From positions 7,616,207 to 7,680,206 of the forward strand of contig OZ037767.1 of NCBI GenBank assembly GCA_964035545.1: DNA of 64,000 nucleotides, read 5' to 3'. Every line of letters begins with the position of its first letter. Position 1 is the first letter of the stretch. Positions 53,846 to 64,000 of the stretch are shown piece after piece. The translations under genes were made by a program, and so were the position numbers. The notes beneath the pieces were generated by a model. The model saw only the letters and a program-made list of their open reading frames with translations, ran no database searches and had not been told where the DNA came from. Source of the DNA: Bugula neritina (taxonomy: Eukaryota > Bryozoa > Gymnolaemata > Cheilostomatida > Bugulidae).

Positions 53846-56448
53846 CTGAGTAAAGTTATCACGTTTTTTCAAAAGTACACTGATGGTTAGAGTATTAAAC
53901 AAACTTCTTGGCATCTCACAACTAATAGCTCTATTAAAAATAGTTTCGAAAGGCCCCAACATTAAACACCAAAAACACCAATGACCTCATTGACCCCATT
54001 AAAGTTCCTGTTTATGCTTGGCATAAGTGACAATACTTATTTACTTTGCACTGATTATTAGATCTGTGGTTATGTCAATGTGGTTTGGGTGACTAGCCCA
54101 TGTTTTTGCCCCGCATTTTCCAGCCACCTTGAGGTGGTGAAGTGATGCAGTAAATGTTCATATGTACTAAGTGAAGCCATATGACAGTGTGTGAAGGCAT
54201 GTTAACAAAAGTAGCAGCAGTGTCATTTTCTTTTGCTGTTGTGCAGCTAAATGTGCCTAGGGGAGCTATCTCAATAAATTAAAACTAATTAGTTTTGTAC
54301 ACTATTGCACAAGCTCAATCAAAGTTTCTAAGGAAAGTCTCACTTGCAAATAATTTTCTATATGGCATATATTCTCATGCACGCTAACTCAAAATGATCA
54401 TTCTTCATGAAATGAAGTTTGTTGACACCATAAATTAAGATGTTCCCTGAAGAACAGTTGTGTGTGTGTGTACATGTGTGCCTGCTTGTTATTTATATTC
54501 TTCAACGCAGTTGGATGCTTAATGACAATTGAAGCGTGGAAAGACAAGGATATATAGTTTAACTAATAAGTCATTAGGCTTATAAGGCCAAAATAGTAGC
54601 TTCACAGCTATATCTATACCAAAAAGTTTCTTTCAATGAAAGTAGTTGTTAAAGTTCAATACTTTGCTATCAGCATTCCTACAAATACTTATTTAGGTTT
54701 CACTATCTGAATTCTAAACAAGTCCAACATTTTAATAAGTTATTTCATTTTAAAAGGCAAGTTACCTCATAAAATCTGAAACAATATCACAATTCATGGT
54801 CTGCTGTGAAATACAGCTAGTTTAATTAATTTCATGCTAAGCCGTTGAATAATATATTTCATTGTCCTGTTTCTTTTTGTAATTCAATATCTATAGTTTG
54901 AAGCCCAAGAGATAATTTTAAAAAGAATATTTACTGAACATTTGGCTTATCAAAAAATATTTTTGATACAGAAATTTTGTTTATTATAAAATAAATTATT
55001 GTCACGATTGTTCAAGTAAATGATAAAAATAAAACTCAAGTTGAAGCAAGAGTAAGAGAAAAAAATACTTTTTTATATATATACATATATTATATTTCCT
55101 ATAATGCTTTTTAGGCACCTGAGATTTAATATTTGTAGCGGCAGAAGTTGTCTGTCTATAAAAGCAACAAATGCAGCACTAGCCAGCTAACAAGAAATTG
55201 CTTGTTCTTAACTTTAAGTAGAGAAGCTATATTTAATGCTCAATTTTTTACAATAAGGCAAAACTGTGTCTTTTCTAAAAAAAGTTGCCTAACTGATGTA
55301 TATAGTTGCCCTTCTTACAAAAGAATCCTTTACAAGCAAAAATAGTTTTTGTATATTTGAATCTAGCAAAACAAAGGCTTTGGAGTGACATAAAGCAACA
55401 ACAATTGCATTTATATGTCTAACCCACCCAATTTTGTGTGTTGGCACCCCTACCACACTAAAATCTGGATACAAGTTTTTTACTATTGGTTATTATTAAG
55501 CTGCGTGTTTGAAATTTATTGGTACTGAAAGCCATTGCATGAAAAACACACTCACTAATTAATAAGAAACCACTTGCTAATAAATTCAACCACAGGTATG
55601 ATATTATGCAAATTGATTTGAAATAATAACAACTCATTTCTAAATGAACAAAAGCCACAAAGAAGTGCATTAGAACGCTTATGGTGAAGCAATAGAATTG
55701 CTACAATTATAATAACTAGGAGTATTGGCAAATATTTTAGCAGTTGACAGCAGCTACAAATTTGACATAAAACAATATTGTTTATTCTATCTATATACAC
55801 TGTAAACAGATGTCATATGTTGCCGAGAAAACTTTGTTTATGCAATTCGTTGTTGCAAATAAATGAAGTTTTTTGTCTCCAAACATTCTTTTCTCGTTAC
55901 AGAGCTAAACTAGCTTTCTTTCATGTGACATATAACATGTGAATAATAAAACAGAACGCATAACTCAAGAATTTATATTGTCTTACAAGTAAAAATAGTG
56001 TTCTCCCAGTCTCTATAATACTGTGCATAGATTTCACCAAATTAAAATTACTATTTCAGTGCACAACTACTCTGTATAAAAGATATATATATGAAATAAA
56101 CTGATTATCATGACCAATAGTCATATTTGTCAATAATCATAATAATAAATTAAAAACATAAATATTATAGCTTACCTTCCACAAATAGAGTTCATGAAAC
56201 TTATTATAGAGAGTAGTAGACAATTTTTTTTTCTAAATATTTGAAGATACTTCAGAATTTTAAGTTTTTGTAATCAAATTTTTAAATATAAAAAAAATAA
56301 AAGCAGTAAATTTTAAGAGTTGGAGATATTAAATAGTTCGCCACCATAAAAAAGGAATACTAGTTAGTTTTGTGTTATGTAATACTTGGTAGTCAGATTG
56401 GTTAGATTTCAAAATTGAAAGTCAGCTGAGAACGAATATATTGAATAT
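53846..56448. other. Spacer between the paralogous receptor genes
   Basis: AT-rich intergenic DNA containing the 5' flank of the phosphatase gene and the 3' flank of the next gene. Short open frames show no domain; nothing recognised. Confidence 0.5.
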
Positions 56449-56765
56449 TTAATTAGAAACTGCAGCATAAACATGATCGGAAGCAGCTGGTTGATCTAGT
56501 TGCAGAACTTCATAATTTACATGCTCTTCCTTTTCAAAAGTTGTATTTATGTAAGTGGGTTGGCAAGCAGTTGTAGCAGACATGATAGTAGAAGGTACTT
56601 CATAGGCTGATCCATTATTTCTATCATTGGCAACAGGTGTACGGAGGCCTAAATCTTTCATTGAAGCATTTTTTTTTCTTAGTATAAGACTTATGCCACC
56701 AAATACAATTGCCAGCATAAAGGTCAGTGATAGGGCTGCTGATAATCCAATCACAATAACCGAGT
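56449..56765 (-). CDS. TM helix and tyrosine-motif cytoplasmic tail
   Basis: Single terminal exon. TM: SVIVIGLSAALSLTFMLAIV and onwards, ending RKK. The tail contains four tyrosines: SAYEVPS (YxxP type), PTYINTT (Y-x-N, Grb2-SH2 type), HVNYEVLQL (V-x-Y-x-x-L, fits the ITIM consensus) and HVYAAVSN near the C-terminus. No kinase or phosphatase domain. The stop TAA is at 56449-56451. Assignment of binding partners is inference from motif consensus. Confidence 0.88.
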
Positions 56766-59700
56766 CTAAAAATAACAAGTTATAAAATAGTGAAAATACA
56801 ATATTTTGCTTATTAAATGACCTACTTATATATACTCTTTAATTAAAAATGGATATTTGATGAGTTAAAAGCAATGATGGCATCCAAAAACAATGTATAT
56901 AAAGCAACTACCTTTAGACCCATTGCTATACCTATATAGTAATCACCATGCAACCAGAATGTTACTATGCAATGTACTACAACATATACCATTTAAGATT
57001 ATAATTATTTAGCTTTTACCCATTTAATACTATATTTCATATATACAAAAGCTGTCTTACTAGAGTCTTTACAGATCAGCGGCTCTCCTGACCATTCAGT
57101 CACCAACTCATTATTCAACACGCAGTGTAGGTGAAGGTCTCCCCCTACTTGTTCCTTCCCTTTTTCACATTCATAGAGGATAGATTCTCCAATCTGTACT
57201 GGATCTCTTGTTATAGATGACTTAGTGCCAACTCTAGCTGGTGGGTTTGAGCATGTGGTAGGAGGAACTACAATCAGTTGCAATATAACAGTTATGTTTG
57301 ACAGGCAAAAATAGTTAAAAACACCACTGGAATTTCAATACGTATGCAAAAAACCTGCTTTCAGGTTTGAACATATCGAATGGTAACTTTGTCCTATAAT
57401 GTTTATTAAAACGTTACAGTAAGGCCCAAAGCTTTTACATATTACTAGTTCTCTTTACATAAAATCAAAAAGTTTTGAGTATAAAAAATTAGTGCCACAT
57501 AATCAAAAATGCTAACCTTCAAAACTGTGTCCTTCTCCAAGTTGTTTGACATACTCAACCTCAGATCCCTGTAAACATAATAACATTCAAATAATAAATT
57601 TCTCTGTTTGTTTTTACCCAGCGAGCTCCAGTGGAAGACTGACTCTAATCTAAACCTATCTTCGCTTAGCAATGTACTAAGAAATAAAAATAGGTTAAAT
57701 TTTCAAAGAACATTTTTAGGAAACAGAATGTATGATTTCCTCTCTTCCCCCTCATAGTTTCATAAATAAAAAGCAAAGCCTAGATTACAATAAAAAATAA
57801 TTGCCTGCGTAAGCCCATAAGTGTGTTTAGGACTGTATATATAGTGATTTGCTTAGACTGTAATAACTTACATTGGGCACCCAGGTAGTAGCCATCCACA
57901 CATCATAGTCTGTTGCCGAAGCTAGTTTTGTATTTTTGTAGCCATTGTAACTAATTCCATCTCCAACAGCAAACTCATATCCACCAGGAATAGAGAGCTT
58001 TGTGTCATTAGCCAGTATCTCAGCTGTTATGTAACAATTTTGAGTGAGAGTAAGACTTGCTCTAGATACTGACTTGGAGTGAGAAGATAAGATACAGCTA
58101 CTATTAGATACAGCTCTTTTACTCCTGGTCTTTCTTTGAACCACTATCAAGTAGGACCTGCAGCAAATGTTACCCAAAAAAATCATTTACTCGGACTATT
58201 TATTATGTGGTTTGTCTGACAAAAATGTGGCTGGTCAATAACAAGAGAGGGACTCATGAGAATTTTTAGATGATTTTCCTGTGTTTCTCATGAGTCTGTC
58301 GCCGAGCCTTTAGGCTAATTATAATCACCATGCTCAAACTTCTATGTCCCTGACAGGTTGTCACATTAGACCTAATCTCAGACACTAGAGTTTATAATAT
58401 TGTGACAAAAAGAATATTGATGGTTTTATCCAGAGTTGAAAGATTGTGCTTTTCTGAGATAGAAAAGAAAGTTTAGGTAGCAGCCATAAAAATACTCTGA
58501 ATAAAAATTTGAAGCAAGTATTATCCTTTAGATTTATAAGCTTTAGGTTAGTTATAACATTGTAACCTAAAATTACTATGCTAGATAAAAACATTTTGTG
58601 GTGCTTTAATATTTGAGTTCTCTTAACAACATTTCTTCTTTAGAATTACTGGCATAACAAATTGGCTTCTGTCACAAAGTATAAAAAAGATCTTGCAGAG
58701 TTGCTTATAGATTACAGATGTCAAAATTGGTAGATCTAGCTGAAGCTTTAGTTTCAGCTTCTTTTCTGCAAACATAACCAAAAGGATATTGATATAGTTA
58801 TTGCAGAGTTATGCAATTAAATTTGAAAAGCCAGACTCTTTCAGTAAACTGGCATCTGGAAATGCAACTTTGGTTGAAATATTGAATTAAATCAAAGAAT
58901 TAACTGGACATGCTAATTAATCATCTGGTCACCACCATATTGTTTGACTATTATACAAAGTATATCTTGTACAACCTGGCAATTATGGTAGTTAAAATGA
59001 AATACTAAATAATTATACCTTATTTTAACAACCTCTTGCTGAAGTGGTAAAATGGTAATTGTAACTTTTTCTGAACACACCACAAGCTTGGTAAACAGGC
59101 TCTGATTCTTGACTAAAATTATTAATCAATTGTTAAAAAAAGTGAAACATAAACAGCTTCAGCGAGTTAAAAGTTATAATAATTTAGAAAACAGCATAAA
59201 AAAAGCTGAAATGACTTTGAAATAGAAGCAGTAATATAATTGTCATTTGTCAACATAATTGCCTGTTTGAAAAACTGATAATAGTAATAAGACCAATTGT
59301 AGTTTTAGAAGAGCTCTGTGATCATGTTTACTTACTTATAAACTTTAACACAAATAAGTTTCGCTATAAAATGTTGTAGACTTTATGAACTAATATCGTG
59401 ACAAAGCCAAAAGATTCAAATACGGCTGCATTTGGATATGTAGCCGTTGGTAGTGTCTTGAATAAAAATGTTAGTTATTATTGCTGAGCTGAGCTTGTAA
59501 TGTCACAATAGTTATATTTATATGAAAATATTTTTACCATTATATATCTTATTATAGTGTTTCAGTTAGGGAGCAGCTGTGGTCTAGGGGTTAGAACGTC
59601 TGGTTAGTAAGCAGAAAGTCATGGGTTAGAGCACAGACAAAAATTATTGGTGATGTGAGGAAGAGCATCTATCCACAACTGCTGTTGTCCCTATCTGAAT

Positions 59701-62700
59701 GAGTTCATAGCCCAACTTAACAAAAAACCTTTTCATCAAGGTTTTCTCACAGGGATGGCGAATATAAATTCTACGGTGAGTTTATAGTGTTTTGACTGTA
59801 GTTGAAATATTTTTTCGACAAGACAAATCATAAACAATATGTTTGCTTTGTAATGGGCTTTGTACTTCATAATGATTAGTGGTTCTTTGAACAAATTTGT
59901 TATTTATGATTGCAGAGCATAGCAAATAGTCCCAAAATTTAAAAAGAACCATTGGAGAATATTAGCCCACGATATTAAAAGTTATATGAAATGGTAAGTT
60001 GAATTAAAATGTAATACTAACTGATGAATTCAGTAACAGTAGTTGCTGCTAAACTGGCAGGACTTGGTGCGTATACTGAACCAGCTCGAGCTGTGCATTG
60101 TATCACAGAAGCAGACGTTAAATTACATATAGAAGTCTTTTCTTCACCCTGATTGGTTGATGTGAAGTTGACTATTGGTATGACACCAGCTTTATTGTTG
60201 TAGTTACATTCAAGCTAAAAGAGAAAACATTTCTTTTGTTATTAGACACTGCATTTCATACAAAATAATTATGCATTGATAATTTCATGATTTTTATCTA
60301 CATTAGTAAACCAGCTATATTGCTACAACTGGCTGACCCATCAATGCAGTTTCAACATAATATGCAATTTTGTATATGTGATTTTGGAAATATCTTGAAA
60401 TAGATTACTGCCAGAAGAAAATCATAGCACTAATCACCGTTTGTTGTAATTATCGTTGAACTCACTAAATAATAAGTAATTACTCCCGTGTATTCGCCAG
60501 GTTTGATTAGAGATAAACTTATGCAGTTTTCATCCGGCGATTCGGAAGCAATAGTGGGTGAAGTTGTTGGTTCTACAACAAAATACAAAATTTTGGAAAG
60601 TAATCTTTCATATTTTAGAGTAAAGACATAATTTTGATACGAGTGAATAAAGTAAATGCTGGTTTTTGAATATATTAATGCTATAATTAAAGGTGAATTT
60701 CAACTCTTTGGTAAACTTCTTAAGAACTGATTATAATATAATTGTGAATTTAAAAAAGGGTTCTCACCAGTATTTCCAGTCAGAACTGTCAGTTCTTTGG
60801 TTGAAATCTTGTTTTGTTCATTTCTAGCCTTCACTTCAAACTGGTAGTTGGTGTTGGCCATCAGATTAGAGAAAACATTTTGTTTACTGAACCCTGGCTG
60901 AGGAGAACTTTTCATCCAAAAACTCAATTCTGTTGTGCCATTTGGCCCACACCAACTCAGGAGGGTCTATTAGAAAATCACAAAACATTGCATACAGTGT
61001 AAAAGAGCATAAGAGACTACTGGTATTTAGCATGGCTTTTATTGCCAAAATGACATTATAGAAATTATAATATTATGTCATGTACATATCAATGATTGAG
61101 CATACCTGGTTTTTAATAATTGTAACTTTCCGGTAGCTTTTCCAGTTATCTTGATAAACATACTCATCTATATAATCTATTTTCCCCACAAAATCTGGTG
61201 CTGAAAGAGAAGTGTCACTGAACACATGTGAAGATGTCGTGATACATTTAAAGGTTTAACCTGTAGACTTATAGTAAATTTTTATTGCTCCTTCTTTATA
61301 GAATTTTTGTGTAAGCTTGGTGTCGAAAAAACACACAAAAATATAATTTTGTTTAGTGGTAACTTTCATTGTGATGATTGAGTATACTGATCTAATTATT
61401 ATTTCTGAGTTCCTTTGTTTATCAAGGTAACTTCGTAAGTTTGCAAAATAGGTTATCGAGTAGTGGAATATAATTATAGCCATAAAGAAAACATCATTAC
61501 AGACTGAGTTTGTATTTTAAATGTCTCTAATTGTAGGAACCAAAATAATATCAAACCTGCACATGCTGTATGGCTGCTGGATTCACCTAAATCTCCTTCA
61601 CCTGCTTCATTTATCACTCTAACTTGACACTTGACTAACTGATAAGGTTGGTATCCTTCTTTAACATCTTGACTGTTTGTAGTGCTACTAACATTTTTCC
61701 AGTCCATCATATTGGTGCACATAAACTGTAAGGAATTATTTAACAAAGTCAAGAAATGAAATAATATCAGCATATCAAAAATAATTGAGAGATTAGAGCA
61801 CAAGATAACATATCTCACTTGATAACTGATAATTGTGCCATAAGTATACTCTGGAGGTTCCCAGGATAAGGTTACAGAGTCTTCTGACTTTGCAACTACA
61901 GTCACTGCCGGTGCATCAGATGCTGAAAATAATGTAGAATGTTTGATCAAGATTTACAATAACACTGTTTAGAAACTGTGTTCAGAAAAACAATCTAATG
62001 ATTAATTTATTATTGAAGCAATACTGGTTACTTCTTCAAAAAATATAACTTAAAAGATTATTATAGGAAAGCATTATGTTTATACAAGTTTACTAACAAG
62101 ATTATAGAATGCACTAAAAGCATAGACACATCAATACATTGGGTAAAACAAATTGCAATATAGTACTTTAATTTTAGATATGAGCCAACCAATAGGAGGC
62201 AGCTTACAACTAAATTTATTAAACGACATGCTTCTAGCTAGGAATGCATGTATTGTGACAATGGCAGGTGTCACTTTAGGCTTGTTTTTTTTCTATAAGA
62301 TCTATTTTAGAAGACCGTAAAAAGGAAAAACCTTTTAAAGTTATTAGCTTCAATGCAGAAAGTTCTGTTTTTGTGTGAGCAAAAAATAACATTTAATAAT
62401 TGTAGTAGACAAAGGAAGAGACAACTAAAAACAACATTTGAAATAAAAGTTCAGACTGTAATGCAAACTTTCAAAAAAAGTTTAATCTTTATAATCTTTA
62501 TAAGTGTTCAATGTCAAAACAAATTATTTTTGTGTATTGTGTATTATTTTCATTTTAAGTTATATTTCAATATGTTTTCATTTTAGATTCAAACACTGCC
62601 TAAAATGGAGATCTATCAAAAATAAAATTTTTATAAACTTTGGAAGATTAAATGCAAATTGATGCCACAATTTTTATAAACATATTGTTGAGAAACAAAC

Positions 62701-63212
62701 ATGCGATCCTATCGCTAATCACAGTCATGACAATCTTGTGACGATATAGTAACTAATTGCTGTACTAGAATCGCTGTATACTTGTTTTACCCCTTCTCTC
62801 TGTTTTTCTGTTATACAGAACTATCAAGATGTTTTTCATTCTAATAACTATTTTATTATCAAATAATTAAATCGGTCAATCAGTTTGATGGATAAGTTAA
62901 ATCAGCTATCAATATAAATACCCATGACGTATTTCGTAATTTATATTTTACACAATGGCAACACATTCAACACATATATTTGAGTGTAGGAAAACATATT
63001 CACTCACGTAAACTCTCTGTGATGACTGTGTAAGTAGCTGGTCTATCTGACTTCTTGTTACCACTATTTATAGCCCAGACTGAGAATGTTATAGAAACTC
63101 CTCCAGCATCAGCTGTGAATGTAACCATTCTATCTGATGTGACTTCTGTGGAACCACCAGTGACTGTCCATTCATAGCTCTTTATAGAATTACAGTTTAC
63201 GATCATTGGTGC
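56449..63212 (-). CDS. Phosphatase-less receptor paralogue: FN3-like ectodomain, sushi, TM, tyrosine-motif tail (5' end outside window)
   Basis: Exons in gene order: 63008-63212, 61819-61922, 61557-61725, 61106-61200, 60768-60966, 60466-60572, 60022-60214, 59019-59112, 57872-58157, 57517-57568, 57061-57267, 56449-56765; 2028 nt, 675 residues in window plus stop. The first ten have exactly the lengths of the corresponding phosphatase-gene exons (205, 104, 169, 95, 199, 107, 193, 94, 286, 52 nt) with clear protein similarity. After them comes a sushi exon absent from the phosphatase gene, then one exon with TM helix and a ~75-residue tail rich in SH2-binding tyrosine motifs. It probably signals by tyrosine phosphorylation of its tail. 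The N-terminal part lies beyond 64000. Confidence 0.88.
57061..57267 (-). CDS. Sushi (CCP) domain exon
   Basis: PPTTCSNPPARVGTKSS ... YECEKGKEQVGGDLHLHC ... WSGEPLICKDS: four cysteines, conserved Pro, Tyr, Gly and Trp as in complement control protein modules. Phase-1 edges on both sides, so it can be inserted or lost without a frameshift. The phosphatase gene has no equivalent between 21786 and 21689. Confidence 0.9.
57517..59112 (-). CDS. Membrane-proximal ectodomain of the paralogue with furin-type site
   Basis: Exons 59019-59112, 57872-58157, 57517-57568. The large exon reads QRKTRSKRAVSNSSC, keeping the RSKR site. By hand alignment, about 21 of 95 residues differ from the phosphatase-gene exon (about 78 percent identity). 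Introns also align in part (for example GCCGAGCCTTT-containing stretches near 22655 and 58300). Confidence 0.88.
59570..59720 (+). mobile_element. tRNA-derived SINE-like element
   Basis: TGGTCTAGGGG at 59580-59590 fits the pol III A box (TRGYNNARNNG) fully, and GGTTAGAGCAC at 59624-59634 fits the B box with a few changes. The spacing matches a tRNA head. It sits in intron 59113-60021 and is absent from the matching intron of the phosphatase gene, so it inserted after the duplication. The 3' boundary is uncertain. Confidence 0.55.
60022..60572 (-). CDS. FN3-like domain 5 of the paralogue
   Basis: Exons 60466-60572 and 60022-60214; EPTTSPTIASESPDENC, GEYTGVITYYL then LECNYNNKAGVIPIVNF. Same exon lengths and phases as 24326-24432 and 23889-24081. 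Confidence 0.87.
60768..61200 (-). CDS. FN3-like domain 4 of the paralogue
   Basis: Exons 61106-61200 and 60768-60966; PDFVGKIDYIDEYVYQDNW, SWCGPNGTTELSFWM, NTNYQFEVKARNEQN. Confidence 0.88.
61557..61922 (-). CDS. FN3 domain 3 of the paralogue
   Basis: Exons 61819-61922 and 61557-61725; SDAPAVTVVAKSEDSVTLSW, PPEYTYGTIISYQ, CQVRVINEAGEGDLGESSS. Confidence 0.9.
61923..63007. other. Intron of the paralogue
   Basis: AT-rich and largely alignable with 25746-26535 of the phosphatase gene (for example the GATATGAGCCA region), plus a segment at about 62690-62990 without counterpart. Confidence 0.5.
63008..63212 (-). CDS. FN3-like domain 2, second exon, of the paralogue
   Basis: 205-nt exon: SYEWTVTGGSTEVTSD, AGGVSITFSVWAINSGNKKS, TYTVITESL. 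Counterpart of 26536-26740. The upstream half-domain exon (89 nt in the phosphatase gene) should lie beyond the window end. Confidence 0.88.
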
Positions 63213-63299
63213 CTATGAAATATGCATGCAATGTCATATTCTATATTTACACACGCGCAAACACATAATTATATGTGTGAATGTCCTTCATATGGCTCA

Positions 63300-63593
63300 T
63301 TATCAGAATAATCTGCAACTAATCAAAAATTCCAAAATAATTTGAAGTAAACTTACAATCCAGTTACAAGTTACGACACAGACACACTTACAGTAGAACT
63401 GGTTGCTATTTAAATAATTTATATATTACAGTGGCTTCGTCAAACAAAATAATTACCCTAACTATTTATACTGGCAGTAAACAAGTTGACAGCGAATATA
63501 AAATTTTGTTGATTCTTCATTAAAAAAAAAGTTTCCAATTAATTATATTTTAAGTTATTGTGCTATAGCAACTAAGCTAGTTGTAAATATTAT

Positions 63594-63635
<42 letters not shown>

Positions 63636-64000
63636 ACGCACACGCACACGCACACGCACACGCACACGCACACGCACACGCACACGCACACTCACGCGCG
63701 TACGCCAATTAATTATATTGATGCATGTCCTTTACAAGTTAAGTTTTGAAATTAGGAGCAAATATAGCAATTATAAAAAAAATTAATGTGACAGCCATCT
63801 GTAACAAGTTAAAAACTTTAAAATAGTTTGTAGTAAATTTACATTTCTGTTATAAAAGTGACAAAGCAGACAAATTTAGCACCTGTCGCTGTTTAAATGA
63901 TTTATAAATTACAGTGGTTTAGTCAAACGAAATAAGTAGGCTGACTTATACTGCCAGTAAAAAAATGACAGCACAACAAAAAAGTAGTTGTCGATTTTCT
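63300..64000. repeat. Tandemly duplicated intron segment around a CA microsatellite
   Basis: The stretch 63320-63520 (ATTACAGTGGCTTCGTCAAA, TATACTGGCAGTAAACAAG) is repeated at 63790-64000 (ATTACAGTGGTTTAGTCAAA, TATACTGCCAGTAAAAAA). The phosphatase-gene intron has one copy (about 26940-27130). The second copy runs off the window. Confidence 0.7.
63592..63692 (+). repeat. CA/CACACG microsatellite
   Basis: (CA)n followed by repeated CGCACA units, between the two duplicated intron segments. Confidence 0.95.

Noticed and set aside
59570-59720. Functional tRNA gene
   Set aside because: A- and B-box-like words are present, but the unit lacks a foldable acceptor stem and continues into non-tRNA sequence; SINE-like is more likely.
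63592-63786. Thr-His/Thr-Arg repeat open frame
   Set aside because: CA/CACACG microsatellite.

Overview
The window is AT-rich animal nuclear DNA. Evidence: short phase-compatible exons with GT/AG junctions, long AT-rich introns, extracellular modules (CUB, F5/8 type C, fibronectin III, sushi), a tandem receptor tyrosine phosphatase, long TA and CA microsatellites, and many degraded retroelements. The module mix suggests an invertebrate, perhaps a lophotrochozoan, but species assignment is inference. No bacterial features were seen.

Layout. (1) 1-7580, plus strand: 3' part of a secreted protein with a Ser/Thr-rich mucin-like region followed by five CUB domains. Each CUB is built from two exons. 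The gene starts before the window. (2) 9097-52050, minus strand: a complete receptor-type protein tyrosine phosphatase (RPTP), which I assembled as 38 coding exons totalling 5319 nt (1772 residues). Order: signal peptide, three F5/8C (F-type lectin-like) domains, five FN3-like domains, a membrane-proximal region with a furin-type site, one TM helix, an active-looking D1 phosphatase domain and a degenerate D2. Genes 1 and 2 are tail-to-tail. (3) 56449-63212, minus strand, continuing past the right edge: a head-to-tail paralogue of the RPTP ectodomain. Ten consecutive exons have exactly the same lengths as those of the RPTP. It then has a sushi exon and ends in a TM helix with a short tyrosine-motif tail, so it has no phosphatase domain.

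The 5' introns of the RPTP and the intergenic spacer are full of mobile DNA: an LTR element with 4-bp target duplication at 32828-38300 that carries a ~1.7 kb palindrome and non-retroviral ORF remnants; degraded Gypsy-type pol on the minus strand at 42896-46985; a LINE endonuclease remnant at about 40940-41261; a 1.3 kb terminal-inverted-repeat element at 52525-53843; a tRNA-derived SINE-like unit at about 59570-59720; and a dispersed repeat attached to long TA arrays.

Most interesting is the receptor pair: two adjacent genes with closely related ectodomains but opposite-looking signalling ends, one a tyrosine phosphatase and the other a tail of SH2-docking or ITIM-like tyrosines. This resembles paired activating/inhibitory receptors. 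Function, ligand and any immune or self-recognition role are inference.
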